Part shown: piece by piece, positions 46,873-56,549 of the stretch | Layout of the letters: each line of letters begins with the position of its first letter | Position numbering within the stretch: the first letter of the stretch is position 1 | Assembly: GCF_018598185.1 (NCBI RefSeq) | Contig: NZ_JAHESC010000030.1 | Location: 29,526 to 93,525 of the forward strand | Direction: 5' to 3' | From: Dawidia soli | GTDB taxonomy: Bacteria; Bacteroidota; Bacteroidia; Cytophagales; Cyclobacteriaceae | DNA length: 64,000 nucleotides | Program-made: the position numbers and the translations under genes | Notes under the pieces: model-generated | Told to the model about the DNA's origin: nothing | Database searches by the model: none | Seen by the model: only the letters and a program-made list of their open reading frames with translations

Positions 46873-49800
46873 TTATAGCGTTGAGGTTGGTTCTACGGCA
46901 GTGGCCTCGGGGCGCTTGCCGGAAATCCGCTCCTGGATGTATTGGAAAATGACGAAGAGTACCGGTACGGCAAAGATGCCGAGGATCACCCCCGTGAGCA
47001 TACCGCCGGCAGCACCTGTACTGATGGAGCGGTTACCGAGTGCGGAAGCACCGGTGGCACGCATCAGCGGCAGCAGTCCCACGATAAAGGCAAACGAGGT
47101 CATCAGGATCGGGCGGAGGCGCAAGCGCGCTGCTTCCAGCGCGGCGGCCATCAGCTCCATGCCTGCGCGTCGGCGCTGCACGGCATACTCTACGATCAGG
47201 ATGGCGTTCTTTGCCAACAGACCTATGAGCATGATAAGCCCTACCTGCACATAGATGTTGTTCTCGATGCCGAAGAGGCGGATGAACAGGAACACGCCGA
47301 ATATACCCAGCGGTATCGACAGGATCACCGACAGGGGCAGGATGTAGCTTTCATACTGTGCCGCCAGCAGGAAGTATACGAAGATGAGACATAGGGCGAA
47401 GATGAAGCCGGCCTGTCCGCCGGAGGCGATCTCTTCTTTGGTCATACCAGCCCACTCGTAACCGAAGCCACGGGGCAGGTACTGGGCGGTCACTTCTTCT
47501 ACAGCTTTAATGGCATCACCCGAGCTATAGCCAGGCTTTGGCACACCGTTGATGGTAACGGCGTTGAAGAGGTTGTTACGTGTTACCGTTTCGGGGCCAT
47601 AGACGCGCTCCAGGCTGATAATGGTGCTGAGCGGTACCATCTCACCAAAGGAGTTCTTGACAAACATGCCTTTGAGGGATGTGGGATCGTCGCGGAACTC
47701 TGCGTCGGCCTGCATGATAACGCGGTAGAACTTACCAAAGCGGTTAAAGTCTGACGCGAACGTGCTGCCGTAGTATACCTGCAGGGTTTGCAGGGCATCG
47801 GTTACCGATACGCCCAGTTGCTTGGCTTTCTTCTCGTCAATTTTCAAATTGAACTGCGGGTTGGCCGTGTTGAACGTCGTGAAGGCAAAGGCGATTTCGG
47901 GACGCTTCATCAGCTCGCCGATCAGGCCTTGTGCGGTTTCGTTCAGCGTGTGCAGTGAACCACCGGTGCGGTCTTGCAGAATCAACTCGAAGCCGGACAG
48001 GTTGCTGAAACCGGGCACGGTCGGCATCATGAAGGTAAAGATGTTCGCCTCGTTGATGGCGCCCAGCTTCTGGTTTACCATGCCCATGATGGCGTTGATG
48101 TCTTTCACCGACCCCCGGTCTTTGTGCGGTTTCATCTTTACAAAGCCCACCGCATAGTTGGAGCTGATGGAGTTGGTAATGATGTTCAGGCCCGACACCG
48201 ACAGGTAGTGATTGGTAGCTTCCAGGTCTTTCATGATCTGCTCTACCTTGTGTACTACTTCGCGCGTGCGTTCCAGGGATGAGCCGGGAGGCGTGGTGAT
48301 GGAGAACACAAAGAAGCTCTGGTCTTCGTTGGGAATAAAGCCAGTAGGGGTGGACATCAGCATCCAGACGCTCGCCAGGGTAACGATGGCAATGCCACCG
48401 AGGGGGATCCATTTACGACGATTCAGAAAGCTTAGGCTTCGAACATACTTCTCGGTCATCGCATTGAAGCTGGTGTTGAATGCCTGGAAGAAACGCTTGT
48501 GAATCGGCAAGTTTGCGTGGCCATGGTCGTCATGATCAACATGGGGCTTCAGGAACAAGGCGCACAACGCAGGGCTAAGCGTCAGGGCGTTTACGGCAGA
48601 GATGATAATGGCGATGGCGAGCGTGAAAGCGAACTGGCGATAGAATACACCTGCGGGACCTTGCATAAAGCCTACGGGTATAAACACCGCCGACATTACC
48701 AGGGTAATAGAGACAATGGCGCCGGAAATTTCAGACATGGATTGCAGGGTGGCGGCGCGTGGATGGAGCTTAGAGCTTTGCAGTTTTGCATGCACGGCTT
48801 CCACGACCACAATCGCGTCGTCCACCACGATACCGATGGCCAATACGAGGGCGAACAACGTCAGCAGGTTGATGGTAAATCCAAACAGCTGCATGAAGAA
48901 GAACGTACCGATGATCGCTACCGGCACCGCGATGGCCGGAATGAGCGTCGAACGGAAGTCTTGCAGGAAGATAAATACAACAAGGAATACGAGGACGAAC
49001 GCCTCGAGAAGAGTAGTTGTAACCTGTTTAATTGATTCGTCCAGGTATTCCTTGGTGCTATAGATCGTAAACACCTGTACGCCTTGCGGAAGATCGGCTT
49101 TCGCTTTTTCCAGCAGCGCGTTTACTTCGGTTTGAATGTCGTTGGCGTTGGAGCCGGCGGTCTGGAAGATCGCCAGACCGATGCCTTGCTTGCCGTTGAC
49201 GGTTGTGTTTTGATTGTACGAGAAAGAGCCCAGCTCGACACGGGCTACGTCGCGCAGACGCAGCACGGAACCGTCGGCGTTGGCGCGCAGAATGATGTCG
49301 CCATACTGCTCGTCTTTGTTGAATTTACCGCGATACTTGATGACGTATTCAAACGCCTCGTGGCTATTCTCACCCAGACGGCCGGGAGCGGCTTCCAGGT
49401 TTTGCTCGCGCACGGCGGTCAGCACTTCCTGCACGGACAGGCCGTACGCCGTGAGGCGATCGGGCTTAAGCCAGATGCGCATGGAGTAATCTTTCGAGCC
49501 AAACACCATGGCCTGGCCTACACCGTTCACCCGTTGGATCTGGGGGATGAAGTTGATCTTGGCATAGTTCTGCAGAAACGTTTCGTCGTACAGCGGGTTG
49601 TCGCTCATGAGGTTGGCCACCATGATCATACTGTTCTGCTGCTTTTGTGTGCTGATACCGGCTTGCACGACTTCTGCCGGCAGCAGGCTGGTGGCTTTAG
49701 ACACACGACTTTGCACGTTTACAGCGGCCAGGTCGGGGTTGGTGCCGAGCTTAAAATATACTGTCAGCGCCATGGTGCCGTCGTTGTTCGATGTGGAGGT

Positions 49801-50034
49801 CATGTAGGTCATGTCTTCCACGCCGTTTACGGCTTCTTCGATGGGCGTCGCTACGGAGCGGGCCACCACTTCGGCGTTGGCGCCGGGGTAGTTCGCCTGC
49901 ACCTGAATGCTGGGCGGGGCGATGTCGGGGAACTGCGTCACCGGCAGCTGGAGCAGCGAGAGCAGCCCCAGCAGCACGAGTATGATTGAGATGACCGTTG
50001 CCAGTACCGGTCGTTCGATAAATGTCTTTAACAT
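46873..50034 (-). CDS. RND multidrug efflux pump, AcrB/HAE1 family
   Basis: 1053 aa inner-membrane proton antiporter, works as a trimer. Twelve hydrophobic helices and two large periplasmic loops. The proton-relay Asp pair is in GIVVDDAIVVVEAVHAKL, and the Lys of the second half is in GLLAKNAILIVEYA. Opening MLKTFIERPVLATVISIILVL is typical. Substrates probably include drugs or bile/plant compounds, but specificity is not predictable. The adaptor gene is upstream with a gap of about 100 bp. Confidence 0.96.
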   Translation of the reverse strand: MLKTFIERPVLATVISIILVLLGLLSLLQLPVTQFPDIAPPSIQVQANYPGANAEVVARSVATPIEEAVNGVEDMTYMTSTSNNDGTMALTVYFKLGTNPDLAAVNVQSRVSKATSLLPAEVVQAGISTQKQQNSMIMVANLMSDNPLYDETFLQNYAKINFIPQIQRVNGVGQAMVFGSKDYSMRIWLKPDRLTAYGLSVQEVLTAVREQNLEAAPGRLGENSHEAFEYVIKYRGKFNKDEQYGDIILRANADGSVLRLRDVARVELGSFSYNQNTTVNGKQGIGLAIFQTAGSNANDIQTEVNALLEKAKADLPQGVQVFTIYSTKEYLDESIKQVTTTLLEAFVLVFLVVFIFLQDFRSTLIPAIAVPVAIIGTFFFMQLFGFTINLLTLFALVLAIGIVVDDAIVVVEAVHAKLQSSKLHPRAATLQSMSEISGAIVSITLVMSAVFIPVGFMQGPAGVFYRQFAFTLAIAIIISAVNALTLSPALCALFLKPHVDHDDHGHANLPIHKRFFQAFNTSFNAMTEKYVRSLSFLNRRKWIPLGGIAIVTLASVWMLMSTPTGFIPNEDQSFFVFSITTPPGSSLERTREVVHKVEQIMKDLEATNHYLSVSGLNIITNSISSNYAVGFVKMKPHKDRGSVKDINAIMGMVNQKLGAINEANIFTFMMPTVPGFSNLSGFELILQDRTGGSLHTLNETAQGLIGELMKRPEIAFAFTTFNTANPQFNLKIDEKKAKQLGVSVTDALQTLQVYYGSTFASDFNRFGKFYRVIMQADAEFRDDPTSLKGMFVKNSFGEMVPLSTIISLERVYGPETVTRNNLFNAVTINGVPKPGYSSGDAIKAVEEVTAQYLPRGFGYEWAGMTKEEIASGGQAGFIFALCLIFVYFLLAAQYESYILPLSVILSIPLGIFGVFLFIRLFGIENNIYVQVGLIMLIGLLAKNAILIVEYAVQRRRAGMELMAAALEAARLRLRPILMTSFAFIVGLLPLMRATGASALGNRSISTGAAGGMLTGVILGIFAVPVLFVIFQYIQERISGKRPEATAVEPTSTL

Positions 50035-50137
50035 AAGAAAGCGTTATTAAAAGGTGCGTATAGGTCCTGCCGGGCCTGCTTCGATGAGAAGCAAGCCCGC
50101 TAAGCGGCCGGTAAGCCGGCAGGGTATAACGGTTTGA

Positions 50138-51322
50138 TTAAATAGGTTTTGTTTTCAGCAGGCTGTCGAGCGCGATAGGCTGCGGGGCGATCAGCGCACC
50201 GTCGCGCAGGCGGCTGAGTCCCTGGTATACGATCTTTTCACCGGGCTTCAGCCCTTCTTCTACAAAATAATAGGTAGAGCTTTGGTCTTTGATGCGGATC
50301 GGGCGGCTGGCTACCTTGTTGCTGTCGGATACGACAAATACCAGTACCTTGTCCTGTAGCTCGAACGTTGCCTCCTGCGGTACGACCAGGGCCTGGGCGT
50401 GGTTGCGCGGGATGCTGACGCGGCCGGTGTTACCCGAGCGGAGCAGCCCGGCGGCGTTGGGAAACGTTGCGCGGAAAGTGATCGCACCCATGGTCTTGTC
50501 AAACTGACCTTCGACCGTGCTCACGATACCCTTTTCCGGGTATACTGTGTTGTCGGCCAGGATCAGGTTAACGGGCGGCAGGTTCTTCAGCTTTTCTTCC
50601 AGCGTCGCGCCGGGCACCTGCTCTTTGAACTGCAGGAAGTCGACTTCGCTCAGCGAGAAGTAGGCATAGATCTCTTTCACATCCGACAGGACTGTCAGCG
50701 GCAGGTCTTCGCCACGGCCTACCAGGCTTCCGAGCTTATAGGGAATGTGGCCGATGTAACCGCTTACGGGGGCCTTGATCAGCGCATAGCCGGCGTTGAT
50801 CTCGGCGTTGCCCATCTGGGCGCGGGCCTGGGCCACGTTGGCTTTGGCCGACTCCAGGCTGGCTTGTGCCGTCTGCAGTTGGATCTCCGACACGACGTTG
50901 TTTTTTACCAGCGGTGTCAGGCGGTCCACTTCCAGCTGGGCCTTCGCTTCGTTAGCTTGTGCAGCCTTTAGCGAGGCCGTGGTATTGGCTACCTGCTCGC
51001 GGTAGGGACGGTCGTTGATGCGGAACAAGGGCTGACCGGCTTTGACATAGTCACCTTCGTCGATAAAGATCGTCTCCAGGTAGCCGGCTACCTGCGGACG
51101 AATCTCGACGTTCACCTTGCCTTCCAGCGTAGCGGCATACTCACGGTGTGTAGTAGTGGCTACGTTGGCGACGGTCAATACGGGCAGGGTAGGGGTGGGC
51201 ATTTGCATCATGCCACCGTCGTTGCCCGACGACGAGGTGCAGCTGTTTAATATGGCGACGAGTGCCATGCTCCCGAGCATGGTGACTCCGGTGGTTGCAA
51301 GTGGGTTCAATAAACGTTTCAT
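50138..51322 (-). CDS. RND efflux periplasmic adaptor (MFP) lipoprotein
   Basis: 394 aa. Lipoprotein signal with LNSC near residue 28, a Met/Pro-rich stretch, then the hairpin-lipoyl-barrel architecture: VNVEIRPQVAGYLETIFIDEGDYVKAGQPLF is the first lipoyl half, with an alpha-hairpin (about 110-175) and the second half VSGYIGHIPYKLGSLVG. It bridges pump and outer-membrane factor. First gene of the operon; AraC-type regulator upstream on the same strand. Confidence 0.95.
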   Translation of the reverse strand: MKRLLNPLATTGVTMLGSMALVAILNSCTSSSGNDGGMMQMPTPTLPVLTVANVATTTHREYAATLEGKVNVEIRPQVAGYLETIFIDEGDYVKAGQPLFRINDRPYREQVANTTASLKAAQANEAKAQLEVDRLTPLVKNNVVSEIQLQTAQASLESAKANVAQARAQMGNAEINAGYALIKAPVSGYIGHIPYKLGSLVGRGEDLPLTVLSDVKEIYAYFSLSEVDFLQFKEQVPGATLEEKLKNLPPVNLILADNTVYPEKGIVSTVEGQFDKTMGAITFRATFPNAAGLLRSGNTGRVSIPRNHAQALVVPQEATFELQDKVLVFVVSDSNKVASRPIRIKDQSSTYYFVEEGLKPGEKIVYQGLSRLRDGALIAPQPIALDSLLKTKPI

Positions 51323-51518
51323 ACTTCCTTCTTTTAAATATATATCAAATGTGGTTTCAGGTGAGTTACGTAAGACAAGCTGGCAATGTGCCGGCGGGGC
51401 GACCGGAGGTCATGCAGGCCGGTGGAGCAGAGCAACCGGCGCGGAGGGTGCATAACGCGCAGGGGGTACTATGCTTCCAGATCGGCCGTACACGGGCGAC
51501 ACGGGAATGCGTGGTGGA

Positions 51519-51630
51519 TCAACATAATAATCCCCTTAACACGGCAAACCCCCGTAAAAGGTTTTGCCTGTGGTGGATTATTGTGCATTCTTGCCAGGTT
51601 GATCATGAAGCAAAAGTATTATGCTTCATG
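51519..51630. promoter_or_regulatory. Nested inverted repeats upstream of the efflux operon
   Basis: In the 335-bp gap between the AraC gene and the adaptor gene: an imperfect 11-bp arm pair (51523-51533 with 51575-51585) encloses another (51543-51550 with 51561-51568), and a separate perfect 9-bp palindrome pair CATGAAGCA/TGCTTCATG (51604-51612 with 51622-51630) follows. A minus-strand TACTTTTG element (complement of 51611-51618) sits inside that last palindrome. Likely operator/promoter or an mRNA leader structure. The rest of the gap shows nothing I recognise. Confidence 0.45.
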
Positions 51631-51657
51631 CAAGCAGACATTTACCTAATCATGGCA

Positions 51658-52551
51658 TTAATTGTACTTTTCGCGGATCGTGCGTTGATATAGATATGGC
51701 GTATGGCCCGTGTGTTTTTTAAAGAACCGATTAAAATACGAGTCGTCTTCGAACTTTAACTGCCATGCAATCTCTTTCATGGAGGAGTTGCCCCAGAATA
51801 ACAAACGTTTGGCTTCCATCAACCGCTTCTCGTCGATGACCTGTTTGGCTGTCTTGCCAACGGTTGTTTTGATCACTTCGTTCAGGTGCCCCGGGGTTAC
51901 ATATAACATATCGGCATATTCGGCCACCATGGTCTTTTCCCGGAAGTGCGCGTCGACCTGATATTTAAATTGACGCACCAGTTTGTTTTGGGTGGAATCC
52001 ATCTGCATGACGGGCACACTGATGTCCTGCAAACGTGCGCAACAGATAATAAACGCATTTAAGAGATTCCGGATCAGGCTGTCCTTCTGTGGTTTGTTGG
52101 CGGCAAACTCCTCTTCCATCAGGCGTGCATAGACCATCAGCTCGTCCATGGTCGACGCATCCATGTCCTGAATTACGTGACCAAACATACATTCCCAGCA
52201 GGCCATCCATCCCTGCATCTCGCCCATGAGAAAGTCTTTATTAAAGGAGATGAACAGCAGCTCAGCATCATACGACTTGACCCACTGGTGCACTTGCTCG
52301 GGGCTCATGGAGATCAGCGCCGGCGCTTCGATATAGTACTTTTCAAAATCGATGAACTTGGAGACCGCGCCGCGTGTCAGTAAGATCAACGAGTATCCTT
52401 CGTTCCGGTGGGGCTCCTGAAAGTCGGTGAAATCGTCGTCAGGCTCGCACCGGGAGATGCCAAAGTCGGTACCGCCGGAACAGGTCATGAGATTATAGAC
52501 AGGAATGATCGTGTCAGTCAGGTTCATGGAAGGGTGCGAATAGTGGGCCAT
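51658..52551 (-). CDS. AraC-family transcriptional regulator
   Basis: 297 aa. N-terminal cupin-like sensing region, then two helix-turn-helix motifs at the C-terminus: the first in TPGHLNEVIKTTVGKTAKQV, the second in SMKEIAWQLKFEDDSYFNRFFKKHTGHTPY. Probable local activator of the adjacent efflux operon on the same strand (inference). It is preceded by CGGGTAC direct repeats. Confidence 0.92.
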   Translation of the reverse strand: MAHYSHPSMNLTDTIIPVYNLMTCSGGTDFGISRCEPDDDFTDFQEPHRNEGYSLILLTRGAVSKFIDFEKYYIEAPALISMSPEQVHQWVKSYDAELLFISFNKDFLMGEMQGWMACWECMFGHVIQDMDASTMDELMVYARLMEEEFAANKPQKDSLIRNLLNAFIICCARLQDISVPVMQMDSTQNKLVRQFKYQVDAHFREKTMVAEYADMLYVTPGHLNEVIKTTVGKTAKQVIDEKRLMEAKRLLFWGNSSMKEIAWQLKFEDDSYFNRFFKKHTGHTPYLYQRTIREKYN

Positions 52552-52564
52552 CGGATTTCGGTTT

Positions 52565-52600
52565 CGGGTACGTAATCCTGTATTACAACGAAACGGGTAC
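52565..52600. promoter_or_regulatory. Direct repeat with internal palindrome upstream of the AraC gene
   Basis: CGGGTAC at 52565-52571 and 52594-52600 (29-bp spacing), enclosing the palindrome GTAAT-CCTGT-ATTAC. It lies 14-49 bp upstream of the regulator start. A plausible autoregulatory site; no direct proof. Confidence 0.4.
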
Positions 52601-52716
52601 TAAAAGTTCTGTCCTGGGGCTGAATTTGTATAGAAAACATATCCTACCCGACAAAATACAATCCCTGTGCGATGAAAAGATGTCACCTATTTTGGGTCAG
52701 ATGCAGACTGACAGCT

Positions 52717-52753
52717 GTTCGCTTCACACGGTGTTCACGTTCGCTTCATACGG
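52717..52753. repeat. 15-bp direct repeat pair
   Basis: GTTCGCTTCACACGG at 52717-52731 and GTTCGCTTCATACGG at 52739-52753, 22-bp period. In the 270-bp gap between the AraC gene and the rhomboid 3' end. No gene is credible here. Confidence 0.6.
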
Positions 52754-52821
52754 AAACTCTTACCAAGACAACCGTAGCGGTGGAAACCCTTAAGACGCGG
52801 GGTGTGTTTTTTTATTGTGGC

Positions 52822-53469
52822 TCACTGGAACATGCGCCAGTTCTTAAGCTGCTCGACGAACTCGGGCAGTACCCGAGGGTATAACACTATGCAGAATACC
52901 AGACCGAACAGGGCGCCATACAGGTGGGCATCGTGGTTGATATTGTCGTTGGCTTTCTTGCCCTGATACCAGGAGAACACCAGGTAGGCGGTGCCCATGA
53001 TAAATCCCGGAAAGCAAAAGGCGAAGTAGATGCAGATGTCTTCCAGCGGCAGAAAAATCACAAACGCAAAGATCACCGATGCCACACCGCCGGACGCGCC
53101 GAGCGCATTATACCGCGGGTTGTTCTGATGTTTGAAGAATGTAGGAATGTCAGACACGATAATACCGAGGATGTACAGGGCAATAAAGTATAAATAGCCC
53201 AGCGGACCGAAGATTGTCGAGAACACGGTCTCCATGGCTGTACCAAAGAAGTACAGCGAGAACATGTTGAAGATAATATGTATGTGGTCGAGGTGAATGA
53301 ACCCCGAGGTAATGAACCGGTAGTACTCGCGCCGGTGCCTGACGCGGTAGGGGTTCATGATAAGCTTGTTCAGAAAGTCGGGCCGCTCGAAGGCATAGAA
53401 GCTTACGATAGCGGTCACGGCGATCAGCACGTTGGTAACCGTGAGGAGCGATTCGAGATTGACCTTCAA
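52822..53469 (-). CDS. Rhomboid-family intramembrane serine protease
   Basis: 215 aa with six or so transmembrane helices. Catalytic Ser126 in GASGGVAS and His182 in AHLYGALFG form the dyad. The supporting motif HIHIIFNMF in helix 2 is also present. All key residues are intact, so it should be active. Substrate unknown. In an operon with the MaoC-like gene, whose stop is 9 bp upstream. Confidence 0.93.
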   Translation of the reverse strand: MKVNLESLLTVTNVLIAVTAIVSFYAFERPDFLNKLIMNPYRVRHRREYYRFITSGFIHLDHIHIIFNMFSLYFFGTAMETVFSTIFGPLGYLYFIALYILGIIVSDIPTFFKHQNNPRYNALGASGGVASVIFAFVIFLPLEDICIYFAFCFPGFIMGTAYLVFSWYQGKKANDNINHDAHLYGALFGLVFCIVLYPRVLPEFVEQLKNWRMFQ

Positions 53470-53478
53470 GCCGATGGA

Positions 53479-53940
53479 CTATTTGAAGTGGTACAGGAAA
53501 ATGATCGACGCGGTAAACGCCGGCTTGGGGTTGTCTTTGATCTCGAGGGTGGCGAGCAGTTGGGCTTTGGTGATGCCCCGCAGGTCGGCGAGCGACTCGA
53601 GTGTTACCTTCAGGCGTACTTCGTTGTCGACCAGCACGGGTTGGTTGAACTTCAACTTTTCAATGCCGTAGTTCACCAGCATCTTGACGTTGTTGATCTC
53701 GGCCACCTGGTCCCACAGGTAGGGGATGATCGACAGGGCCAGGTAGCCGTGTGCGATCGGTTTTTTGAAAGGGCCTTCCGCCGCCCGTACGGGGTCGGTG
53801 TGGATCCACTGGTGGTCAAGGGTGGCCTCCGCAAATTTATTGATCTGTTCCTGGGTGATCTTCAGGTAATCTGAGTAGCCCAGGTCTTTGCCGATGTATT
53901 GTTCGAATTCCCGGAAACTGCCGATGACAAGTTTGCTCAT
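53479..53940 (-). CDS. MaoC-like hotdog dehydratase
   Basis: 153 aa from the ATG at 53940; the frame runs open into the antisense of later genes and that part is rejected. (R)-specific enoyl-CoA hydratase fold with the Asp/His motif in DHQWIHTDPVRAAEGPFKKP and AHGYLALSIIP. It could act in fatty-acid metabolism. Followed closely by the rhomboid gene, a link that says little about function. Confidence 0.9.
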   Translation of the reverse strand: MSKLVIGSFREFEQYIGKDLGYSDYLKITQEQINKFAEATLDHQWIHTDPVRAAEGPFKKPIAHGYLALSIIPYLWDQVAEINNVKMLVNYGIEKLKFNQPVLVDNEVRLKVTLESLADLRGITKAQLLATLEIKDNPKPAFTASIIFLYHFK

Positions 53941-54015
53941 ACGATTAGAGTAGGATAATGCGGGCGAAAGTAGAGATTTCCCGGAAATAATGCGAAATTT
54001 GTTGGATTTGTAAGT

Positions 54016-54450
54016 ATGTCGAGTACCGTAAACACCCCTTTTATCAGGTCGGCGGCCGTGCCGGAGGTACCGGTAAAGCCCAGTCCCGCCGTTGATACCG
54101 AGATTCTGGCGGCCATCGCGCCCGAAACGCTCGAGGACTCCTACGTGTACGTCCACTGCTATTTTGAGAATGAGTCGGAGGAGATGCTGATCCGCATTTG
54201 GCGCACTACCTACCTGGTAGACCGCGACACCGGCTCCCGTTCCAGCCTGGTACATGCCGAGAACATTTCGTACGCTCCGATGTGGACAGCCATACCCCGC
54301 GTGGGCACCTACAACTTTCTGCTCATTTTTTCGGCCTTGCCCAAGGCGTGCACCCTGTTTGACCTGGTCGAGGAGGTGCCGCAGCCCGGCGGCTTTCACG
54401 TACAAAACATCGCCCGCAACCAGCAGGATGTTTACCACGTCGATATTTGA
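54016..54450 (+). CDS. Unknown conserved-looking cytoplasmic protein
   Basis: 144 aa. No signal peptide. Pro/Val-rich N-terminus, then a compact beta-rich domain (SYVYVHCYFENESEEMLIRI, WRTTYLVDRDTG, GTYNFLLIFSALP). I do not recognise it. First gene of a plus-strand run with tatD and asparaginase, 30 bp before tatD. Confidence 0.75.
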   Translation: MSSTVNTPFIRSAAVPEVPVKPSPAVDTEILAAIAPETLEDSYVYVHCYFENESEEMLIRIWRTTYLVDRDTGSRSSLVHAENISYAPMWTAIPRVGTYNFLLIFSALPKACTLFDLVEEVPQPGGFHVQNIARNQQDVYHVDI

Positions 54451-54480
54451 TCGTTCCGCATTTTCCACCCGCAGCATATC

Positions 54481-55254
54481 ATGGATTATTATATAGATAC
54501 CCACGCACACCTCTATGCCAAAGCCTTCCACCCGGATCGCGCCGACGTACTGGCGCGCTGCGAAGAGGCCCGGATCGGTCGGGTATACATGCCCAACATC
54601 GACCACACTTCCATAGACGATATGCTCGAGCTGGAAAGCCGCTCGGCAGGCCGCTGTCTTTCCATGATGGGGCTTCATCCCTGTTATGTAAAGAAGGATT
54701 TTGAACGTGAGCTTTACATCGTGGAGGAGTGGCTGGCCAAGCGCAAGTTTGTGGCCGTGGGAGAGATCGGCACCGACCTGTATTGGGACAAGACCTTCTG
54801 GGAGCAGCAAAAGGAGGCCTTTACCATCCAGGTGAACTGGGCCAAAAAATACAACCTGCCCATCGTCATCCACTGCCGTGAAAGTGTCGACGAGACAATC
54901 GCCCTCGTAGAGGGACTTGCCGACGGCAAGCTGACGGGGATATTCCACTGCTTTTCAGGCAACGCGGCGCAGGCCGAGCGGGTCACCAAACTGGGATTCC
55001 TGCTGGGCATCGGCGGCGTAGCTACGTATAAGAACGGCGGCCTCGATGCCGTGCTGCCCACTGTCGGGCTGGAGCACCTGGTGCTGGAGACCGATTGTCC
55101 TTACCTGGCGCCTGTACCTTACCGGGGCAAGCGCAACGAGCCATCGTATATCCCGCTGGTGGCGCATCGCATGTCCGAGATCATGAAGATACCGGTAGAG
55201 CAGATCCAGGCGGCCACGACGGCCAACGCACTGAAGCTCTTCCACCCGTCCTGA
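54481..55254 (+). CDS. tatD: TatD-family metal-dependent hydrolase/DNase
   Basis: 257 aa TIM-barrel. Metal ligands in DTHAHL (His8, His10), GEIGTDLYWDK, HCRES, GIFHCFSG and LVLETDCPYLAP. Probably a 3'-5' DNase acting in DNA repair. Full length. Confidence 0.94.
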   Translation: MDYYIDTHAHLYAKAFHPDRADVLARCEEARIGRVYMPNIDHTSIDDMLELESRSAGRCLSMMGLHPCYVKKDFERELYIVEEWLAKRKFVAVGEIGTDLYWDKTFWEQQKEAFTIQVNWAKKYNLPIVIHCRESVDETIALVEGLADGKLTGIFHCFSGNAAQAERVTKLGFLLGIGGVATYKNGGLDAVLPTVGLEHLVLETDCPYLAPVPYRGKRNEPSYIPLVAHRMSEIMKIPVEQIQAATTANALKLFHPS

Positions 55255-55304
55255 CGGACGCCTGACGCAAACAACCCAAACAACCAGCATATACCACCGC
55301 CAAC

Positions 55305-56366
55305 ATGAATTTAAGAAAGATAAGCATTGACGCTGCCTTGCCGGAGAAGGCGCGCTCCCGGATATTGATCATCTATACCGGGGGTACGTTCGGCATGACG
55401 TATGATAAGGACGGCGTGCTCATCCCCTTTGATTTTGCTTCCATTCTCGAGCACCTGCCCACGCTCAAGAACCTGTCGCTCGAGATCACCGTCATCTCCT
55501 TTGAGATACCGATCGACTCGTCCAACATCGACCCGGGCCACTGGCAGGCGATCGGCGAGATCATTAAAGACAACTACGACGCGCACGACGGCTTTGTGGT
55601 GCTGCACGGTACGGACACGATGGCCTTTACGGCTTCGGCGCTGAGCTTTATGCTCGAAGGTCTGCACAAGCCCGTGATCTTTACTGGTGCTCAGCTGCCT
55701 ATTATGGAGCCGCGGTCTGACGCCCGCGAAAATCTCATTACCTCGCTGGATATAGCTTCTGCCCGTCGCGACGGGTTGCCGTTGGTAAACGAAGTGTGTA
55801 TTTATTTTGACTACGTGCTGCTGCGCGGCAACCGCTCGAAGAAGGTAGAAAGCATGCAGTTCGATGCGTTCAACTCGGGCAACTACCCGCCGCTGGCCAA
55901 AGCCGGCGTAAAGATCGATTACAACTTCGCGGCTATGACCGTGGCATCGCCGTCAACGCTAACGTTGCGCAAGTCGTTCGAGACGAATATTTCGATCCTG
56001 AAGCTATTTCCCGGCATCAGCCAGGAGATCGTACACGCCATCCTGAGCATACCCGGTCTGAAAGCTGTGGTCATGGAGACCTACGGCGCCGGCAACGCCC
56101 CGACGCTGCCCTGGCTGACGGAGGAGCTCAAGCGGGCCATCGAGAACGGCGTCATCATTGTCAATATTTCGCAATGTCCGGGTGGCCGGGTACTCCAGGG
56201 CCGCTACGAAACCAGCAAAAAGCTGCAGCAGATCGGCGTGATCGGGGGGGCCGACATGACCACGGAGGCCGCGGTGACCAAATTAATGCTATTGATCGGC
56301 GAGTACGGGCCTGCCCGGGCACGGGAGCTGGTAGGATTGTCCCTGGCGGGAGAATTAACCGCCTGA
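55305..56366 (+). CDS. ansA: Type I (cytoplasmic) L-asparaginase
   Basis: 353 aa without signal peptide. Nucleophile Thr28 in YTGGTFGM and the second catalytic motif in VLHGTDTMAFTASAL. Hydrolyses asparagine to aspartate and ammonia. Directly upstream of the tRNA-Ser gene. Confidence 0.94.
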   Translation: MNLRKISIDAALPEKARSRILIIYTGGTFGMTYDKDGVLIPFDFASILEHLPTLKNLSLEITVISFEIPIDSSNIDPGHWQAIGEIIKDNYDAHDGFVVLHGTDTMAFTASALSFMLEGLHKPVIFTGAQLPIMEPRSDARENLITSLDIASARRDGLPLVNEVCIYFDYVLLRGNRSKKVESMQFDAFNSGNYPPLAKAGVKIDYNFAAMTVASPSTLTLRKSFETNISILKLFPGISQEIVHAILSIPGLKAVVMETYGAGNAPTLPWLTEELKRAIENGVIIVNISQCPGGRVLQGRYETSKKLQQIGVIGGADMTTEAAVTKLMLLIGEYGPARARELVGLSLAGELTA

Positions 56367-56368
56367 CT

Positions 56369-56399
56369 TTGGAAAACGCAGGAATTATTGATTTCTTTG
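56369..56399 (+). promoter_or_regulatory. Promoter of tRNA-Ser
   Basis: TTG at 56369-56371, 20-bp spacer, TTTCTTTG at 56392-56399 (one mismatch to TAnnTTTG), 17 bp before the tRNA 5' end. Confidence 0.55.
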
Positions 56400-56416
56400 C
56401 ACCCCGTTCAACAAAA

Positions 56417-56504
56417 GGAGAGATGTCCGAGTGGTTGAAGGAGCACGCCTGGAAAGTGTGTATACCCCCAAAGGGTATCCAGGGTTCGAATCCCTGTCTC
56501 TCCG
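56417..56504 (+). tRNA. tRNA-Ser(GGA)
   Basis: Class II tRNA of 88 nt, CCA not encoded. Acceptor stem GGAGAGA/TCTCTCC, D arm, anticodon stem CACGC/GTGTG with loop CTGGAAA (anticodon GGA at 56451-56453), long variable arm, T arm CAGGG-TTCGAAT-CCCTG, discriminator G. Anchor of the downstream accessory region. Confidence 0.97.
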
Positions 56505-56508
56505 CATT

Positions 56509-56549
56509 AAAAAAAGCCTGCAGATTCTAATAATTTGCGGGCTTTTTTT
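56509..56549 (+). terminator. tRNA-Ser terminator
   Basis: 14 of 16 positions pair between the A-run arm (56509-56524) and the arm ending in seven T (56534-56549). A close copy of this hairpin recurs at 58962-59001. Confidence 0.85.

Noticed and set aside
52672..52884. 70-aa plus-strand open frame with Arg/Thr-rich sequence
   Set aside because: Covers the 15-bp repeats and overlaps the rhomboid 3' end; no ribosome-binding site or family resemblance.
53941..54948. Long N-terminal extension of the MaoC-like frame
   Set aside because: It runs antisense through the unknown gene and tatD. The ATG at 53940 gives the normal family length.
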